DNA of 64,000 nucleotides from Paludibacter sp. (GCA_028690665.1 JAQVAV010000002.1:62001-126000), one strand, 5' to 3'; shown: positions 16,722 to 26,987, counted from the first letter of the stretch. A program made the numbers and translations. The notes: generated by a model not told the origin, from the letters alone.

Positions 16722-19718
16722 CTAGAGTTTCTGCTTTACCTCTGTTTCTTCGTAGCTTTCAATCATATCTCCAACGCGGATGTCGTTGTGATTTTTGATA
16801 TTCAGACCACATTCGAAATTGGTACCAACTTCTTTTACATCTTCCTTGAAACGTTTCAAAGAATCAAGTTCTCCTGTGTAAACTACGATGCCATCGCGAA
16901 TGATACGAACCTTGTTGGCTCGCTTGATTTTACCTTCGCGAACAAGACATCCGGCAATAGTTCCCACTTTCGTAATTTTGAATGTTTCCAGAACTTCGAT
17001 GGTTGCGGTAACTTCTTCTTTGATTTCCGGCGATAGCATACCTTCCATGGCGGCTTTAATCTCCTCAATAGCATCGTAAATAATGGAGTAGAGTCGAACA
17101 TCAATTTCTTCTTTCTCTGCCATCTTACGGGCTGTTGAGGTCGGACGTACCTGAAAACCGCAGATAATCGCATTGGAAGCGGCGGCGAGAAGAACATCCG
17201 AATCGGAAATAGCTCCCACTGCTTTATGAATTACATTGACCTGAATATGTTCCGTTGAAAGTTTTAGCAACGAATCTGAAAGAGCTTCCACTGAACCATC
17301 CACATCTCCTTTTACAATGATATTCAATTCCTTGAAATCTCCAAGAGCAATACGACGACCCAATTCATCAAGCGTAAAGTGTTTCTTGGTACGGAGATCC
17401 TGTTCCCGTTGAAGTTGTTCCCGTTTGTTGGCAATTTCACGGGCTTCCTGTTCTGTTTCCATCACATTGAAATTGTCTCCGGCCTGAGGAGCTCCGTTCA
17501 GTCCTAAAATAAGAACCGGTTCAGCCGGACGGGCAACTTTGATACGTTGGTTACGTTCGTTAAACATGGCACGTACCTTACCGAAGTGAGTCCCTGCCAA
17601 AACAACATCTCCCTGCTGCAAACTTCCGTTTTGAACCAAAACAGTAGAGATATATCCACGACCCTTATCCAATGATGATTCTATGACAGAGCCTACCGCA
17701 CGTTTGTTCGGATTTGCTTTAAGTTCGAGTAATTCGGCTTCGAGCAGAACTTTTTCAAGTAATTCGGCAACGCCAATTCCTTTTTTCGCTGAAATATCCT
17801 GCGACTGGTATTTTCCACCCCATTCTTCAACAAGGTAGTTCATATTGGCCAAAGCCTCTTTAATCTTATCCGGATTAGCTCCCGGTTTATCTATTTTGTT
17901 GATAGCAAATACTATCGGTACATTTGCTGCTGCTGCATGATTAATTGCTTCTATGGTTTGAGGCATGACGCTGTCGTCTGCTGCTACAATGATGATGGCA
18001 ATATCCGTTACCTGTGCTCCACGGGCACGCATGGCTGTAAATGCTTCGTGACCCGGAGTATCTAAGAACGTAATACGCTGGCCATTGTCTAATTTTACGT
18101 TATAAGCCCCAATGTGCTGGGTAATACCACCGGCCTCACCTGCAATCACGTTAGATTTGCGAATATAGTCGAGTAATGACGTTTTACCATGGTCAACGTG
18201 TCCCATGACAGTTACGATTGGCGCACGTGGTTCAAGATCATCTTCGCTGTCCGGTTCTTCTTCTCCGATAGCTTCCACAACATCTGCACTGACAAACTGA
18301 GTTGTAAATCCAAATTCTTCAGCTACTATATTTATGGTTTCGGCATCAAGACGTTGGTTGATAGATACCATCATGCCAATATTCATACATGTAGCAATGA
18401 CCTGAGTTACAGCAACGTCCATCATGACAGCAAGCTCGCTTACCGTTACAAATTCTGTCAGTTTTAATATCTTTTCTTCCGCTTGTTCTCGTTCTGCCTG
18501 TTCTTGCTGACGGGCATTTGCAATTTCCCGTTTGTCCCGACGGTATTTAGCTCCTTTATTTTTCTTGTTTGCTCCTGCCAAGCGGGCAAGAGTTTCTTTG
18601 ATTTGTTTTTGAACCTCTTCTTCGTTTACAACTGTCTTAAGCGGTTTCTTGATTCTTTCTTTGGCAGTCTTGTTATTGTTATGGTTGTTCACCTGCTTGT
18701 TGGGTCTGCCAAGTGACGAGTTTTCCTGCTGGACTTTATTTATATCAACCTTTTGGCTGGTGAATCTTTCTCTTTTTTTCTTTTTCTTAGAGTCCGTATT
18801 TTCAGTGTTGTTGTGAACCGGGCTCTTTTTCTCGCCCAGTGATTGCTGCTGTTTCTTTGCCTCAACGAATTGTTTATTCTTTTCTTCCCGTTCTTTACGT
18901 TTTTGCTCTTTCGTCTTTGGTTTTGGACGTGTACTTTGGTTGAGAAGATCAAGATCAATTGTACCGACAACCACAGGTTTTTTCTCTAAAACAGGCCTTT
19001 TAATGTGGAAAATCTCTTCTTCCTTATTCGCTGGTTTATCTGTGTTTTTTGTTTCCGGATTGTTATCTTTTTTCTCATCTTCTGGCGTTTTTGTGTCGGA
19101 AGTTTCCGGTTTTACCTCTATATCAACTTCTGCTTGCAAAATATTTGCGGAGTCTTCTTCTTTCACAGGTTCTTTTTCAACCGGAGTTTCAACTGCAGGT
19201 TCCTTTGCGGGTATTTCTGCCGGTTCAACAATAACTTCAGTTTCCTTTTCCTCTTCTTTTGTTATTGTGGGTTGAGGTTCTTCATTTTTTGCAACAGGCT
19301 CTTCTACAACAGCTTCTACTTCTGGCTCTTCTGCCTTTTCCGGCATATTCTGTTCCTGCTTTTTATTCAAATTATCAAGATCGATATGACCAACGGACTT
19401 GATATGAGGGATGTGATCTTTCGGTACGGTCGTTTGAATTTCTTCCGCCGGTTTTTCAGCAGGTTTGTTGTTAATATAACCTTCCAAAGCAACTGTGCCC
19501 GCTTTTTCTTTTGAATGACGTTCCTGGCTCAAACGTTCAGATTCTAATTTGAGCGCCATGTCTTTGTTAAATTCTTTAGCAAGTAAAAGGTACAATTCAT
19601 CTGTCAGCTTGACATTGGGATCTGCTGACAGTTTATGACCTTTCTTTGCCAGAAACTCAATGGCGGTGGTTATTCCGACATTCAAATCTTTACAGGCTTT
19701 GCTTAATCTTATGGACAT
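16722..19718 (-). CDS. infB: Translation initiation factor IF-2
   Basis: IF-2 brings initiator tRNA to the ribosome and hydrolyses GTP on subunit joining. The 998-residue protein has an IF2-N domain at the start ([20 protein letters not shown]), a long acidic then basic low-complexity linker (about residues 95-400, rich in E, P, K and N), a second IF2-N domain (about 420-470), and the GTPase with G1 GHVDHGKT (about 507-514), G3 DTPGHEA and G4 NKID. The IF-2 beta-barrels and the C-terminal fMet-tRNA-binding domain follow. The expanded linker is common in Bacteroidota. It is the last gene of the rimP-nusA-infB operon, 86 bases after nusA, and a terminator follows. Confidence 0.98.
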   Translation of the reverse strand: MSIRLSKACKDLNVGITTAIEFLAKKGHKLSADPNVKLTDELYLLLAKEFNKDMALKLESERLSQERHSKEKAGTVALEGYINNKPAEKPAEEIQTTVPKDHIPHIKSVGHIDLDNLNKKQEQNMPEKAEEPEVEAVVEEPVAKNEEPQPTITKEEEKETEVIVEPAEIPAKEPAVETPVEKEPVKEEDSANILQAEVDIEVKPETSDTKTPEDEKKDNNPETKNTDKPANKEEEIFHIKRPVLEKKPVVVGTIDLDLLNQSTRPKPKTKEQKRKEREEKNKQFVEAKKQQQSLGEKKSPVHNNTENTDSKKKKKRERFTSQKVDINKVQQENSSLGRPNKQVNNHNNNKTAKERIKKPLKTVVNEEEVQKQIKETLARLAGANKKNKGAKYRRDKREIANARQQEQAEREQAEEKILKLTEFVTVSELAVMMDVAVTQVIATCMNIGMMVSINQRLDAETINIVAEEFGFTTQFVSADVVEAIGEEEPDSEDDLEPRAPIVTVMGHVDHGKTSLLDYIRKSNVIAGEAGGITQHIGAYNVKLDNGQRITFLDTPGHEAFTAMRARGAQVTDIAIIIVAADDSVMPQTIEAINHAAAANVPIVFAINKIDKPGANPDKIKEALANMNYLVEEWGGKYQSQDISAKKGIGVAELLEKVLLEAELLELKANPNKRAVGSVIESSLDKGRGYISTVLVQNGSLQQGDVVLAGTHFGKVRAMFNERNQRIKVARPAEPVLILGLNGAPQAGDNFNVMETEQEAREIANKREQLQREQDLRTKKHFTLDELGRRIALGDFKELNIIVKGDVDGSVEALSDSLLKLSTEHIQVNVIHKAVGAISDSDVLLAAASNAIICGFQVRPTSTARKMAEKEEIDVRLYSIIYDAIEEIKAAMEGMLSPEIKEEVTATIEVLETFKITKVGTIAGCLVREGKIKRANKVRIIRDGIVVYTGELDSLKRFKEDVKEVGTNFECGLNIKNHNDIRVGDMIESYEETEVKQKL

Positions 19719-19804
19719 ATATATTTTTTTGTAATTTTTAATGGTTTGAGTATTATACTCGTTAGTCGAATTTGTTTACCACAGAATAATAAATGTAATG
19801 CATA

Positions 19805-21058
19805 TTATTCTTCATCTTCAAATTCTGCTTTCAGAATAGATATTAAATCGTCAATTGTTTCTTCTTCAAGGTCTGTACGACGAATTAAATCTTCTCTTGG
19901 AATTGCCAATACACTTTTTGCTGTATCGCATCCGATAGCTTTCAGCGCATCGATAACCCATTGGTCAATTTCATCGCTAAATTCATCTAAGTAAATATCT
20001 TCTTCTTCATCCTCAATGTCGCGGAATACGTCAAGCGTATATCCTGTCAGCATACTTGCTAATTTGATATTTAAACCGCCTTTACCGATAGCCTGTGAAA
20101 CTTCTTCGGGACGAAGATAGATTTCGGCTTTTTTATCAGCTTCACTTAAACGGATAGATGAAATTTTAGCCGGACTAAGAGCACGTGAAATAAATAAACT
20201 TGGATTACTCGTGTAGTTGATTACATCGATGTTTTCGTTACGCAATTCCCGTACGATGCCATGAATACGCGAACCTTTCACACCTACGCAAGCTCCCACC
20301 GGGTCAATACGGTCGTCGTAAGATTCAACAGCAACTTTGGCGCGTTCTCCAGGCATACGGGCAATTTTTTTGATAATGATCAGACCTTCATTAATTTCAG
20401 GTACTTCGAGCTCGAAAAGTCTTTCGAGAAATACAGGAGAAGTACGTGAAAGTATAATTTTAGGATTATTGTTTTTATTATCAACCATAGCCACAACTGC
20501 ACGAACGGTGTCTCCTTTGCGATAAAAGTCGTTAGGAATTTGTTCGGTTTTAGGTAGGTAAAGTTCATTGCCTTCATCGTCAATCAGGAGCATTTCTTTT
20601 TTCCATATCTGGTAAAGTTCTGCACTGACAATCTGACCTACCTTTTCGCTGTATTTATTGTATACATTATCTTTCTGAAGTTCAAGAATTTTGGAAGATA
20701 GGGTTTGACGCAAAGTAAGAATTGCCCGGCGACCAAAACCCATAAAATTAACAGTATCCGTGACTTCTTCTCCTACTTCATAGTCTTCGTCGATTTTTTT
20801 TGCTTCGCTCAACGTAATTTCCATGTTTTCATCCTCCAGTTCGTCGTCTTCAACAACCGTTCTGTTACGATATATTTCAAAGTCGCCTTTGTCGGGGTTG
20901 ATAATCACATCGAAGTTTTCATCAGTTCCGAACATTTTGGTAATAACATTTCGGAATGACTCTTCCAGCACACTAATCAAAGTGCTTCTGTCGATGCTTT
21001 TCAGCTCTTTAAATTCCGAAAAGGTATCGATTAAATTTATAGTTTCCTTTTTGCTCAT
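19805..21058 (-). CDS. nusA: Transcription termination/antitermination protein NusA
   Basis: NusA binds RNA polymerase and nascent RNA to control pausing, termination and antitermination. The 417-residue protein has the N-terminal polymerase-binding domain (IDTFSEFKELKSIDRSTLISVLEESFRNVI, residues about 8-130), an S1 domain (about 135-205, EKVGQIVSAELYQIWKKEM), and KH domains with VGACVGVKGSRIHGIVREL and EVSQAIGKGGLNIKLAS. A short acidic C-terminus contains DALKAIGCDTAKSVLAIPRE and ends in FEDEE. It lacks the two long acidic repeats of E. coli NusA, as is usual outside Proteobacteria. It sits 3 bases after rimP and 86 before infB. Confidence 0.97.
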   Translation of the reverse strand: MSKKETINLIDTFSEFKELKSIDRSTLISVLEESFRNVITKMFGTDENFDVIINPDKGDFEIYRNRTVVEDDELEDENMEITLSEAKKIDEDYEVGEEVTDTVNFMGFGRRAILTLRQTLSSKILELQKDNVYNKYSEKVGQIVSAELYQIWKKEMLLIDDEGNELYLPKTEQIPNDFYRKGDTVRAVVAMVDNKNNNPKIILSRTSPVFLERLFELEVPEINEGLIIIKKIARMPGERAKVAVESYDDRIDPVGACVGVKGSRIHGIVRELRNENIDVINYTSNPSLFISRALSPAKISSIRLSEADKKAEIYLRPEEVSQAIGKGGLNIKLASMLTGYTLDVFRDIEDEEEDIYLDEFSDEIDQWVIDALKAIGCDTAKSVLAIPREDLIRRTDLEEETIDDLISILKAEFEDEE

Positions 21059-21061
21059 GGC

Positions 21062-21529
21062 TTATTTGAATCTGATAATGTATTTTGTATATTTTAAGTC
21101 TGAATAATTAAATGTAGTGCTTTCCTGAACAGTTGTTTTACGTTTGGCCCCTTCCGGTTTTATCGTTTTTTCAATTTGGAGAATAAAACTTTCTGGCTGA
21201 ACACTCGAAATAATACCGGTTAATTTTTTCCCGTCTTTAGTTAGTACTTCTACTTCTTTGCCAATATTTTTTTCGTATTGTTTTACAACTTTAAATGGGG
21301 CTGTTAATCCGGCTGAGCTTACTTCCAGTTCAAAGTCCTCAATGTCCCGGTCGAGTTGTGATTCGATATATTTGTTCAGTTCAATACAAAAATCAAGAGA
21401 GACACCTTCAAAAGAGTCGACTTCGACAGTGATACGATTATCCTGACTAATGTTTAAATCAACTAAATAATATCCGGTGTTTTCTAAATAATTTTCAATT
21501 ATTTGATTTACAGTGTTTTTTGAAATCAT
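21062..21529 (-). CDS. rimP: Ribosome maturation factor RimP
   Basis: RimP helps assemble the 30S subunit. The 155-residue protein has the two-domain layout of the family: an N-terminal alpha/beta domain with GYYLVDLNISQDNRITVEVD, CIELNKYIESQLDRD and FELEVSSAGLTAPFK (the conserved EVSSPGL-type motif, here with Ala), then an Sm-like C-terminal barrel (GKEVEVLTKDGKKLTGIISSV, FNYSDLKYTKYIIRFK). It is the first gene of the operon with nusA and infB, and a clear promoter and a leader hairpin lie upstream. Length is normal. Confidence 0.95.
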   Translation of the reverse strand: MISKNTVNQIIENYLENTGYYLVDLNISQDNRITVEVDSFEGVSLDFCIELNKYIESQLDRDIEDFELEVSSAGLTAPFKVVKQYEKNIGKEVEVLTKDGKKLTGIISSVQPESFILQIEKTIKPEGAKRKTTVQESTTFNYSDLKYTKYIIRFK

Positions 21530-21552
21530 GTGATAGGCTAATTTAACAGCGA

Positions 21553-21570
21553 AGGGGACTGCTGTCCCCT
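21553..21570 (-). other. Leader hairpin between the rimP promoter and rimP
   Basis: A 7-base-pair G/C-rich stem (AGGGGAC-TGCT-GTCCCCT as written on the + strand) with a 4-base loop, in otherwise AT-rich DNA. It would form in the 5' leader of the rimP-nusA-infB mRNA, about 24 bases before the start codon. It has no T tract in the direction of rimP, so it is more likely a stability or regulatory hairpin than a terminator. Confidence 0.6.
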
Positions 21571-21591
21571 CCTCTGTTGTCTAAATCGGCA

Positions 21592-21623
21592 CAAAAATAC
21601 AAAATAATTCTTTAATCTACAAA
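21592..21623 (-). promoter_or_regulatory. Promoter of the rimP-nusA-infB operon
   Basis: On the minus strand a TTTG (-33, at 21620-21623) is followed after 20 bases by TATTTTTG (-7, at 21592-21599), an excellent match to the Bacteroidota consensus TTTG-N(19-21)-TAnnTTTG. It lies about 63 bases before the rimP start. Confidence 0.75.
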
Positions 21624-21652
21624 GAATTATAAAAAAAGTTCAGAGCCCCTAA

Positions 21653-22198
21653 TTATTCATTCAGATTGAAACGTTCCGGAAATTTTCCTTTAATGCCTTT
21701 GTAGAAAGATTGTATTTGTTTGAGATCGTTTTCCTCGTTTCCGGTAGGTTCGAAAATAGTTTTTATTCCCATTTCTTTTTTTGAATAATCAATATAGGCT
21801 ATTTGTATAGGAACTTCGGCTTGTACCGCAATATGGTAAAACCCCATTTTCCATTTATGATTCAGGCTGCGTGTACCTTCCGGGGTTATGGCTAATTGAA
21901 ATTTGTCCCGTTTATTGAACTCTTCGACCATTTGTTGTGTTACCGAATTGCGCTTCGACCGGTCAACCGGGACCCCGCCCATTGATTTGAAAAAAATATT
22001 CAAAGGAAATTTAAACCACGATTTTTTGATCAGGAAGGATGCGTCGCGACCTAATGACCAGTAAGTTAATTTGCCAATCGGGAAGTCCCAGTTGCTGGTA
22101 TGGGGAGCTACACATATAACACTTTTCGAGGGCTCAGGGGCAGATACAATAGTTTTCCAACCAAAAAGTTTCAGGATAAATTTGCTGAATTTTTGCAT
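21653..22198 (-). CDS. PlsC-family 1-acylglycerol-3-phosphate acyltransferase-like protein
   Basis: A lysophospholipid acyltransferase-fold protein of 181 residues. It carries the catalytic H(X)4D box as HTSNWD (His33, Asp38), the FKSMGGVPVDRSKRNS segment (block II/III, glycerol-phosphate binding) and ITPEGTRS (block III), then GFYHIAVQAEVPIQIAYIDY (block IV, with Val-Pro-Ile). It is short and lacks an obvious N-terminal membrane anchor beyond the hydrophobic FILKLFGW, as in the small YihG-like or 1-acyl-sn-glycerol-3-phosphate acyltransferases of Bacteroidota. It probably transfers an acyl chain in membrane lipid synthesis. The exact acceptor is unknown. It is a single gene with a TATCTTTG element upstream. 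Confidence 0.85.
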   Translation of the reverse strand: MQKFSKFILKLFGWKTIVSAPEPSKSVICVAPHTSNWDFPIGKLTYWSLGRDASFLIKKSWFKFPLNIFFKSMGGVPVDRSKRNSVTQQMVEEFNKRDKFQLAITPEGTRSLNHKWKMGFYHIAVQAEVPIQIAYIDYSKKEMGIKTIFEPTGNEENDLKQIQSFYKGIKGKFPERFNLNE

Positions 22199-22218
22199 TT
22201 ATTTATATGTTGAGTTTG

Positions 22219-22226
22219 CAAAGATA
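22219..22226 (-). promoter_or_regulatory. Possible -7 element (TATCTTTG) for the acyltransferase gene
   Basis: CAAAGATA on the + strand reads TATCTTTG on the minus strand, 21 bases before the acyltransferase start codon. It matches TAnnTTTG well; no clear -33 TTTG is present. Confidence 0.5.
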
Positions 22227-22443
22227 TATAATTAACGTGACTTTGACTTGTAAAATATGATAAATACCGGGTTAGATATTAGAAGTAAGAACCGGAATAT
22301 TGGCTTATTAACTCATTGATACATTGAACTTCATAAACCAATAAACTTTATGGATTATGTAAAATAAATTATGTCGAATTTGCATTAATTATATTCGAAT
22401 TCGACTGTTGAAAACTATTTTAGTCCGAAATGGAGCATTTTGC

Positions 22444-22451
22444 TAACTTTG
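22444..22451 (+). promoter_or_regulatory. -7 element (TAACTTTG) for the UvrD/PcrA helicase gene
   Basis: TAACTTTG matches the consensus 75 bases before the helicase ATG. A TTTT-rich segment at 22418-22421 is about 22 bases upstream and may serve as a weak -33 element. The surrounding 22227-22525 gap holds nothing else I recognise. Confidence 0.55.
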
Positions 22452-22525
22452 TATTTTGTGTCACCAAATGCAGTGACCGGTTATTTTTATTGTAAATCAG
22501 TTTTTTATTTGTTTACATTGGCCGA

Positions 22526-24835
22526 ATGGATTTTTTGAATGAACTAAATGATAGTCAGAGGCAGGCGGTGGAATATACCGAAGGAGCTTCGCTGGTGATT
22601 GCCGGAGCCGGATCGGGAAAAACGCGTGTACTGACTTATAAAATAGCTTATCTGTTGAAAATGGGGTATCCGCCTTCAACAATTTTGGCGCTTACTTTTA
22701 CCAACAAAGCAGCTCGGGAAATGAAGGCTCGTATTGCTAATATGGTGGGAGACCGTACAGCCCGTTATCTTTGGATGGGTACTTTTCATTCCGTTTTTTC
22801 ACGAATTTTGAGAAACGAAGCGGAGAAAATCGGATATACTAAGAACTTTACAATTTATGATTCGTCCGACTCCAATAGCCTGATTAAAAGTATTGTAAAA
22901 GAGTTGAAATTAGACGATAAGCAATACAAGCCCGGTTTTGTACATTCGCGTATTTCGTATGCCAAAAACAACCTGATAACTCCCGAAGTTTATCTGGGGA
23001 CTTCTGATTTGATGAAATCGGATATGAATGCGCGCGTTCCAATGATGGCTGACATTTATAAAATTTATTGCAACAGATGCCGGCAGGCCGATGCTATGGA
23101 TTTTGATGATTTGCTTTTGCAAACTAATGTCCTGTTTCGCAATCACCCCGATGTTTTGCAGAAATACAGGGAAGCTTTCGGATATATTTTGGTGGATGAA
23201 TATCAGGATACTAATTTTGCGCAGTACCTGATTGTGAAAAAATTAGCTGAGCAACATGAGCGAATCTGCGTAGTGGGCGACGATGCGCAAAGTATATATT
23301 CTTTTCGCGGAGCTAATATCGACAATATCCTTCAGTTTAAAAATACTTATCACAATGCCCGGATTTTCAAATTAGAGCAGAACTATCGTTCGACCCAGAC
23401 CATTGTCAACGCGGCAAATAGTCTTATTGATAAAAATTCGCAGCAAATCCGCAAAACGATCTTTTCGGAAAAAGAAACCGGTAAGCCGATAAAAATATTG
23501 AATGTGTTTACCGACTTGGAAGAAGGTGCTGTTGTGGCTCAAAATATCCATCGGCTAAAACGATCCGAAAAGTTCGATTATCAGCAGATAGCCGTCCTTT
23601 ATCGTACAAATTCACAATCGCGTGTTTTGGAAGAAGCTTTTCGAAAAGAAGGCATTCCTTACCGTATCTATGGCGGACTTTCATTTTACCAGCGCAAGGA
23701 AATTAAGGATGTGATCGCTTATTGCCGTCTGATTTGTAATCCGAACGATGAAGAGGCCCTGAAACGTGTTATCAATTATCCGGCGCGGGGAATTGGAGAT
23801 ACAACTGTCGGAAAACTCCTGGAAACAGCTAATTTGCATGCTGTCAGTGCATGGGATGTATTGGGCGATATGTTGAAATACAATTTGCCTGTCAATGCCG
23901 GAACATCCGCAAAGTTGGCTAAGTTCCGGGATATGATTCAGGCTTTTGTGGATCAGATTGACACTCAGAGCGCTTATGATATGGTGAATTCGGTGGTGAA
24001 AGTCACCGGAGTTATCAGTGAAACTTTTCTCGATCGTTCGCCCGAAAATTTGAGTCGACAGGAAAATGTACAAGAATTGCTTAAAGCTATTCATGAGCTT
24101 TGTGAAGCCCGCCAGAATAGTGGTGAAACTGCCTATTTGCCCGATTTTCTCTCCGAAGTGTCGCTGTTGACCGATCAGGATACGGACAAAGAAAGTGACA
24201 GCGAAAAAGTAACTATGATGACAGTACATGCCGCCAAAGGACTTGAATTCCGGGCCGTGTTTATTGTGGGGATGGAAGAAGAATTATTCCCCTCGTCGTA
24301 TACTGTTGCCAGTGAAAGAGAACTGGAAGAGGAGCGAAGATTGTTTTATGTTGCTATTACGCGTGCCGAAGAATTATGTTTTATCAGCTATGCGAAGTCT
24401 CGGTTCCGTAACGGAAAGACAAATTTTTCCAATCCTAGCCGGTTTATTAAGGATATAGATCCTCAATATTTAGATGCGCCTGTCGAAGAGAAGTTTGAGC
24501 CTAAGCAGAACCGTTTTACTGATTGGGATGATGATTTGAATTTTGAACGTGCAAGATTTAGTCAGAATTCTCGGATAACTATGTCAAAGGTCGAATTGCA
24601 TACGCCTCAGCAACCTAAGCGTTTAGTGAAATTAAGTGGAGGAGATGCCGAAAAAACGAAGACAGTTAACAGTGCAATGCCTGTTGGAATATTTGTGAAA
24701 CATGCTGTATTTGGTGTTGGTAAGGTGCTGGAAACAAGTATTGTAAATGGAAATGAAAAAGCGGAAATTGATTTTGGCGAAAAGGGAATAAAGTCTCTTT
24801 TGTTGAAATTTGCCAGACTGGAAATTTTGGAGTGA
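22526..24835 (+). CDS. pcrA: UvrD/PcrA-type ATP-dependent DNA helicase
   Basis: A superfamily 1A 3'-5' DNA helicase of 769 residues. Motifs in order: Q motif LNDSQRQAVEY, Walker A AGAGSGKTRVLTYK (residues about 26-37), motif Ia LTFTNKAAREMKARI, motif II VDEYQDTN, motif III VVGDDAQSIYSFRGA, motif IV LEQNYRSTQTI, motif V VTMMTVHAAKGLEFRAVFI, and motif VI EERRLFYVAITRAEELCF. The C-terminal tail (about 700-769) has the PcrA/UvrD-like Tudor domain (VGIFVKHAVFGVGKVLE). It acts in nucleotide excision and mismatch repair and in removing RecA filaments. The uvrD and pcrA names are hard to separate in this phylum. It is followed by recA 117 bases downstream. Confidence 0.93.
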   Translation: MDFLNELNDSQRQAVEYTEGASLVIAGAGSGKTRVLTYKIAYLLKMGYPPSTILALTFTNKAAREMKARIANMVGDRTARYLWMGTFHSVFSRILRNEAEKIGYTKNFTIYDSSDSNSLIKSIVKELKLDDKQYKPGFVHSRISYAKNNLITPEVYLGTSDLMKSDMNARVPMMADIYKIYCNRCRQADAMDFDDLLLQTNVLFRNHPDVLQKYREAFGYILVDEYQDTNFAQYLIVKKLAEQHERICVVGDDAQSIYSFRGANIDNILQFKNTYHNARIFKLEQNYRSTQTIVNAANSLIDKNSQQIRKTIFSEKETGKPIKILNVFTDLEEGAVVAQNIHRLKRSEKFDYQQIAVLYRTNSQSRVLEEAFRKEGIPYRIYGGLSFYQRKEIKDVIAYCRLICNPNDEEALKRVINYPARGIGDTTVGKLLETANLHAVSAWDVLGDMLKYNLPVNAGTSAKLAKFRDMIQAFVDQIDTQSAYDMVNSVVKVTGVISETFLDRSPENLSRQENVQELLKAIHELCEARQNSGETAYLPDFLSEVSLLTDQDTDKESDSEKVTMMTVHAAKGLEFRAVFIVGMEEELFPSSYTVASERELEEERRLFYVAITRAEELCFISYAKSRFRNGKTNFSNPSRFIKDIDPQYLDAPVEEKFEPKQNRFTDWDDDLNFERARFSQNSRITMSKVELHTPQQPKRLVKLSGGDAEKTKTVNSAMPVGIFVKHAVFGVGKVLETSIVNGNEKAEIDFGEKGIKSLLLKFARLEILE

Positions 24836-24884
24836 AAACATCTGAATGTTAACTCAAATAATTATGAGAATTCAATAAAATTTT

Positions 24885-24892
24885 TACCTTTG
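24885..24892 (+). promoter_or_regulatory. -7 element (TACCTTTG) for recA
   Basis: TACCTTTG fits the TAnnTTTG consensus 61 bases before the recA ATG. The -33 region has only TTATG (about 24862), a weak match. I saw no clear LexA-type palindrome. Confidence 0.6.
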
Positions 24893-24952
24893 TGTGTTTG
24901 TTTTACAACAAAAATATTGATAAAGAATAATAATAAAATACATTAAAAAAAT

Positions 24953-25984
24953 ATGGCAGGAAAATCAGCCGAAGACGCAAAAAAGCCTTCGTTAGAAAAA
25001 CTGAAAGCATTGCAGCTGGCAATGGATAAAATTGAAAAGGACCACGGAAAAGGTACCATTATGAAAATGGGAGACAATAAAGTGGAAGAAATCCCCGTGA
25101 TTTCAACAGGTTCGATCGGATTGAATATTGCTTTGGGAGTAGGAGGGTATCCGCGAGGTCGTGTTATTGAAATTTACGGACCCGAATCATCCGGTAAAAC
25201 TACATTGGCTATTCATGCAATTGCCGAAGCTCAAAAAGCAGGAGGTATTGCTGCGATTATTGACGCAGAACACGCTTTTGACCGTTTCTATGCCGAAAAG
25301 TTGGGCATAAATACTGATGAGTTACTTATTTCGCAGCCCGATAACGGAGAACAGGCACTTGAAATTGTAGATCAGTTGATTCGCTCATCGGCTGTCGACA
25401 TTATCGTTATCGATTCTGTAGCGGCACTTACCCCAAAAGCAGAGCTAGAAGGTGATATGGGTGATTCGAAAATGGGACTTCAGGCCCGGTTGATGTCGCA
25501 GGCATTGCGTAAACTTACAGCCACAATTAATAAAACCAATACAACCTGTATTTTTATCAATCAGTTGCGTGATAAAATCGGGGTTATGTTCGGAAATCCG
25601 GAAACAACAACCGGAGGTAATGCGCTGAAATTTTACGCTTCGGTTCGTTTGGATATACGCAGAATAGGTCAGTTGAAAGATGGAGACGAAGCTGTCGGTA
25701 ACCAGACTCGTGTGAAAGTAGTGAAAAATAAAGTAGCTCCTCCGTTCCGTAAAGCGGAGTTTGATATTATGTTTGGCGAGGGAATCTCGAAAACAGGAGA
25801 AATTCTTGACCTTGGAGTTGAATATGGAATTATCAAGAAAAGCGGTTCATGGTTTAGCTATCAGGACAGCAAATTGGCACAGGGCCGGGATGCTTCAAAA
25901 CAGGTCATCAAAGAAAATCCTGATTTAGCAGCCGAACTTGAAGAAAAAATTGTAGAAGCGATTAAGTCTTCTAAGCCCCAATAA
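24953..25984 (+). CDS. recA: Recombinase RecA
   Basis: RecA forms filaments on single-stranded DNA, drives strand exchange and triggers the SOS response where LexA exists. The 343-residue protein has Walker [30 protein letters not shown], the Walker B stretch [13 protein letters not shown]1-loop area with [22 protein letters not shown], and the L2 region [21 protein letters not shown]. The C-terminal [22 protein letters not shown] is also conserved. Length is typical of Bacteroidota. It has its own promoter element and a very strong terminator. No intein or frameshift is present. Confidence 0.99.
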   Translation: MAGKSAEDAKKPSLEKLKALQLAMDKIEKDHGKGTIMKMGDNKVEEIPVISTGSIGLNIALGVGGYPRGRVIEIYGPESSGKTTLAIHAIAEAQKAGGIAAIIDAEHAFDRFYAEKLGINTDELLISQPDNGEQALEIVDQLIRSSAVDIIVIDSVAALTPKAELEGDMGDSKMGLQARLMSQALRKLTATINKTNTTCIFINQLRDKIGVMFGNPETTTGGNALKFYASVRLDIRRIGQLKDGDEAVGNQTRVKVVKNKVAPPFRKAEFDIMFGEGISKTGEILDLGVEYGIIKKSGSWFSYQDSKLAQGRDASKQVIKENPDLAAELEEKIVEAIKSSKPQ

Positions 25985-25995
25985 GATCATGCAGT

Positions 25996-26050
25996 TTTAA
26001 AATAATAGACTCCCGTTGAATTCGTTTCGATGGGAGTCTATTATTTTAAA
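25996..26050 (+). terminator. Terminator after recA
   Basis: A 19-base-pair perfect stem (arms 25996-26014 and 26032-26050) around a 17-base loop. The inner part is G/C-rich (GACTCCC with GGGAGTC) and the outer part is A/T-rich, giving T tracts on both sides. It starts 11 bases after the recA stop. Confidence 0.9.
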
Positions 26051-26126
26051 TTAATGTGGGTTTATATTTCGATGGGTGGAAATTGAGGTTGTCAGGCACT
26101 GTTAATCACTATAAACTAATAAATTC

Positions 26127-26160
26127 TTTGTTGCCGATACCTAAGAAAGCCTTAACTTTG
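26127..26160 (+). promoter_or_regulatory. Promoter of the inositol monophosphatase-family gene
   Basis: TTTG (26127-26130) is followed after 22 bases by TAACTTTG (26153-26160), close to the Bacteroidota consensus. It lies 26 bases before the ATG. Confidence 0.65.
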
Positions 26161-26186
26161 TACAACAAATAAAATAAATAAAAATA

Positions 26187-26987
26187 ATGGAACAATCATA
26201 TCGCGAATTATGTATGGCTACGAGCCGGATTGCACGTGAAACCGGGCTTTTTATGGCTTCCGAACGTAAAACTTTTGATGATAGTAAAATTGAAGTTAAA
26301 GGGATGCATGATTTGGTAAGTTACGTTGATAAAACTTCTGAACGGAAAATTATTGAACAACTTTCCGAATTGTTGCCGGAATCCGGATTTATTGCAGAAG
26401 AAGGAACTACTGACAAAAAGGGAGAACGTTTTAACTGGGTGATTGATCCGTTAGATGGAACCACAAATTTTATTCAGGGTTTGCCTCTTTATTGTGTCAG
26501 TATTGGTTTGCTCGATGGAGATGAACTGGTGTTGGGCGTAGTTTATGAAGTTGGGCGGGACGAATGTTTCTATGCATGGAAAGATGGTGGAGCTTACCTT
26601 AACGGAGAACCGATACGGGTTTCGAAACGTGATAGCATGAATGATGCTTTGTTGGCTACGGGATTTCCATATTCAGAATTTAGTCGCATGGATGGATATG
26701 TTGAGTTTTTGAAATGGACTATGCAAAATGCGCGTGGTGTGCGCCGGTTAGGTTCAGCTGCGGCAGATTTGGTGTACGTCGCCTGTGGACGATTTGATGC
26801 ATTTTGGGAGTATGATCTCAAACCATGGGATGTCGCAGCAGGAGCGGTTATTATAAAAGAAGCCGGAGGTACTGTTTCTGATTATTCAGGTGGTAATAAC
26901 TATCTTTTTGGCCGTGAAATTATAGCGACTAATGGTTGTCTGGAGCAAATCATGCTGGCGAAAAATAACGAATATAATTCGTTGTAA
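26187..26987 (+). CDS. Inositol monophosphatase family protein
   Basis: A magnesium-dependent, lithium-sensitive-type sugar phosphatase of 266 residues. The metal-binding signature is complete: Glu in FIAEEGT, DPLDGTTNF (the DPxDGT box), and the second site WDVAAGAVIIKEAGG (the WDxAAG box). DLVSYVDKTSERKIIEQL gives the first Asp ligand. The N-terminal and C-terminal layouts match SuhB/IMPase proteins of normal length. The substrate might be inositol-1-phosphate, a nucleotide 3'-phosphate as in CysQ, or another sugar phosphate. The sequence looks more like IMPase than CysQ, but this is not decided. It has a promoter of its own and is 86 bases before the repeat protein gene. Confidence 0.9.
   Translation: MEQSYRELCMATSRIARETGLFMASERKTFDDSKIEVKGMHDLVSYVDKTSERKIIEQLSELLPESGFIAEEGTTDKKGERFNWVIDPLDGTTNFIQGLPLYCVSIGLLDGDELVLGVVYEVGRDECFYAWKDGGAYLNGEPIRVSKRDSMNDALLATGFPYSEFSRMDGYVEFLKWTMQNARGVRRLGSAAADLVYVACGRFDAFWEYDLKPWDVAAGAVIIKEAGGTVSDYSGGNNYLFGREIIATNGCLEQIMLAKNNEYNSL

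Noticed and set aside
18940-19514. Long plus-strand ORFs opposite infB
   Set aside because: They are antisense readings of the repetitive acidic linker of IF-2, rich in S, F and C, with no protein-like features.
23681-24229. Minus-strand ORF of 182 residues
   Set aside because: It lies fully inside the well-supported helicase gene on the other strand and has no motif.
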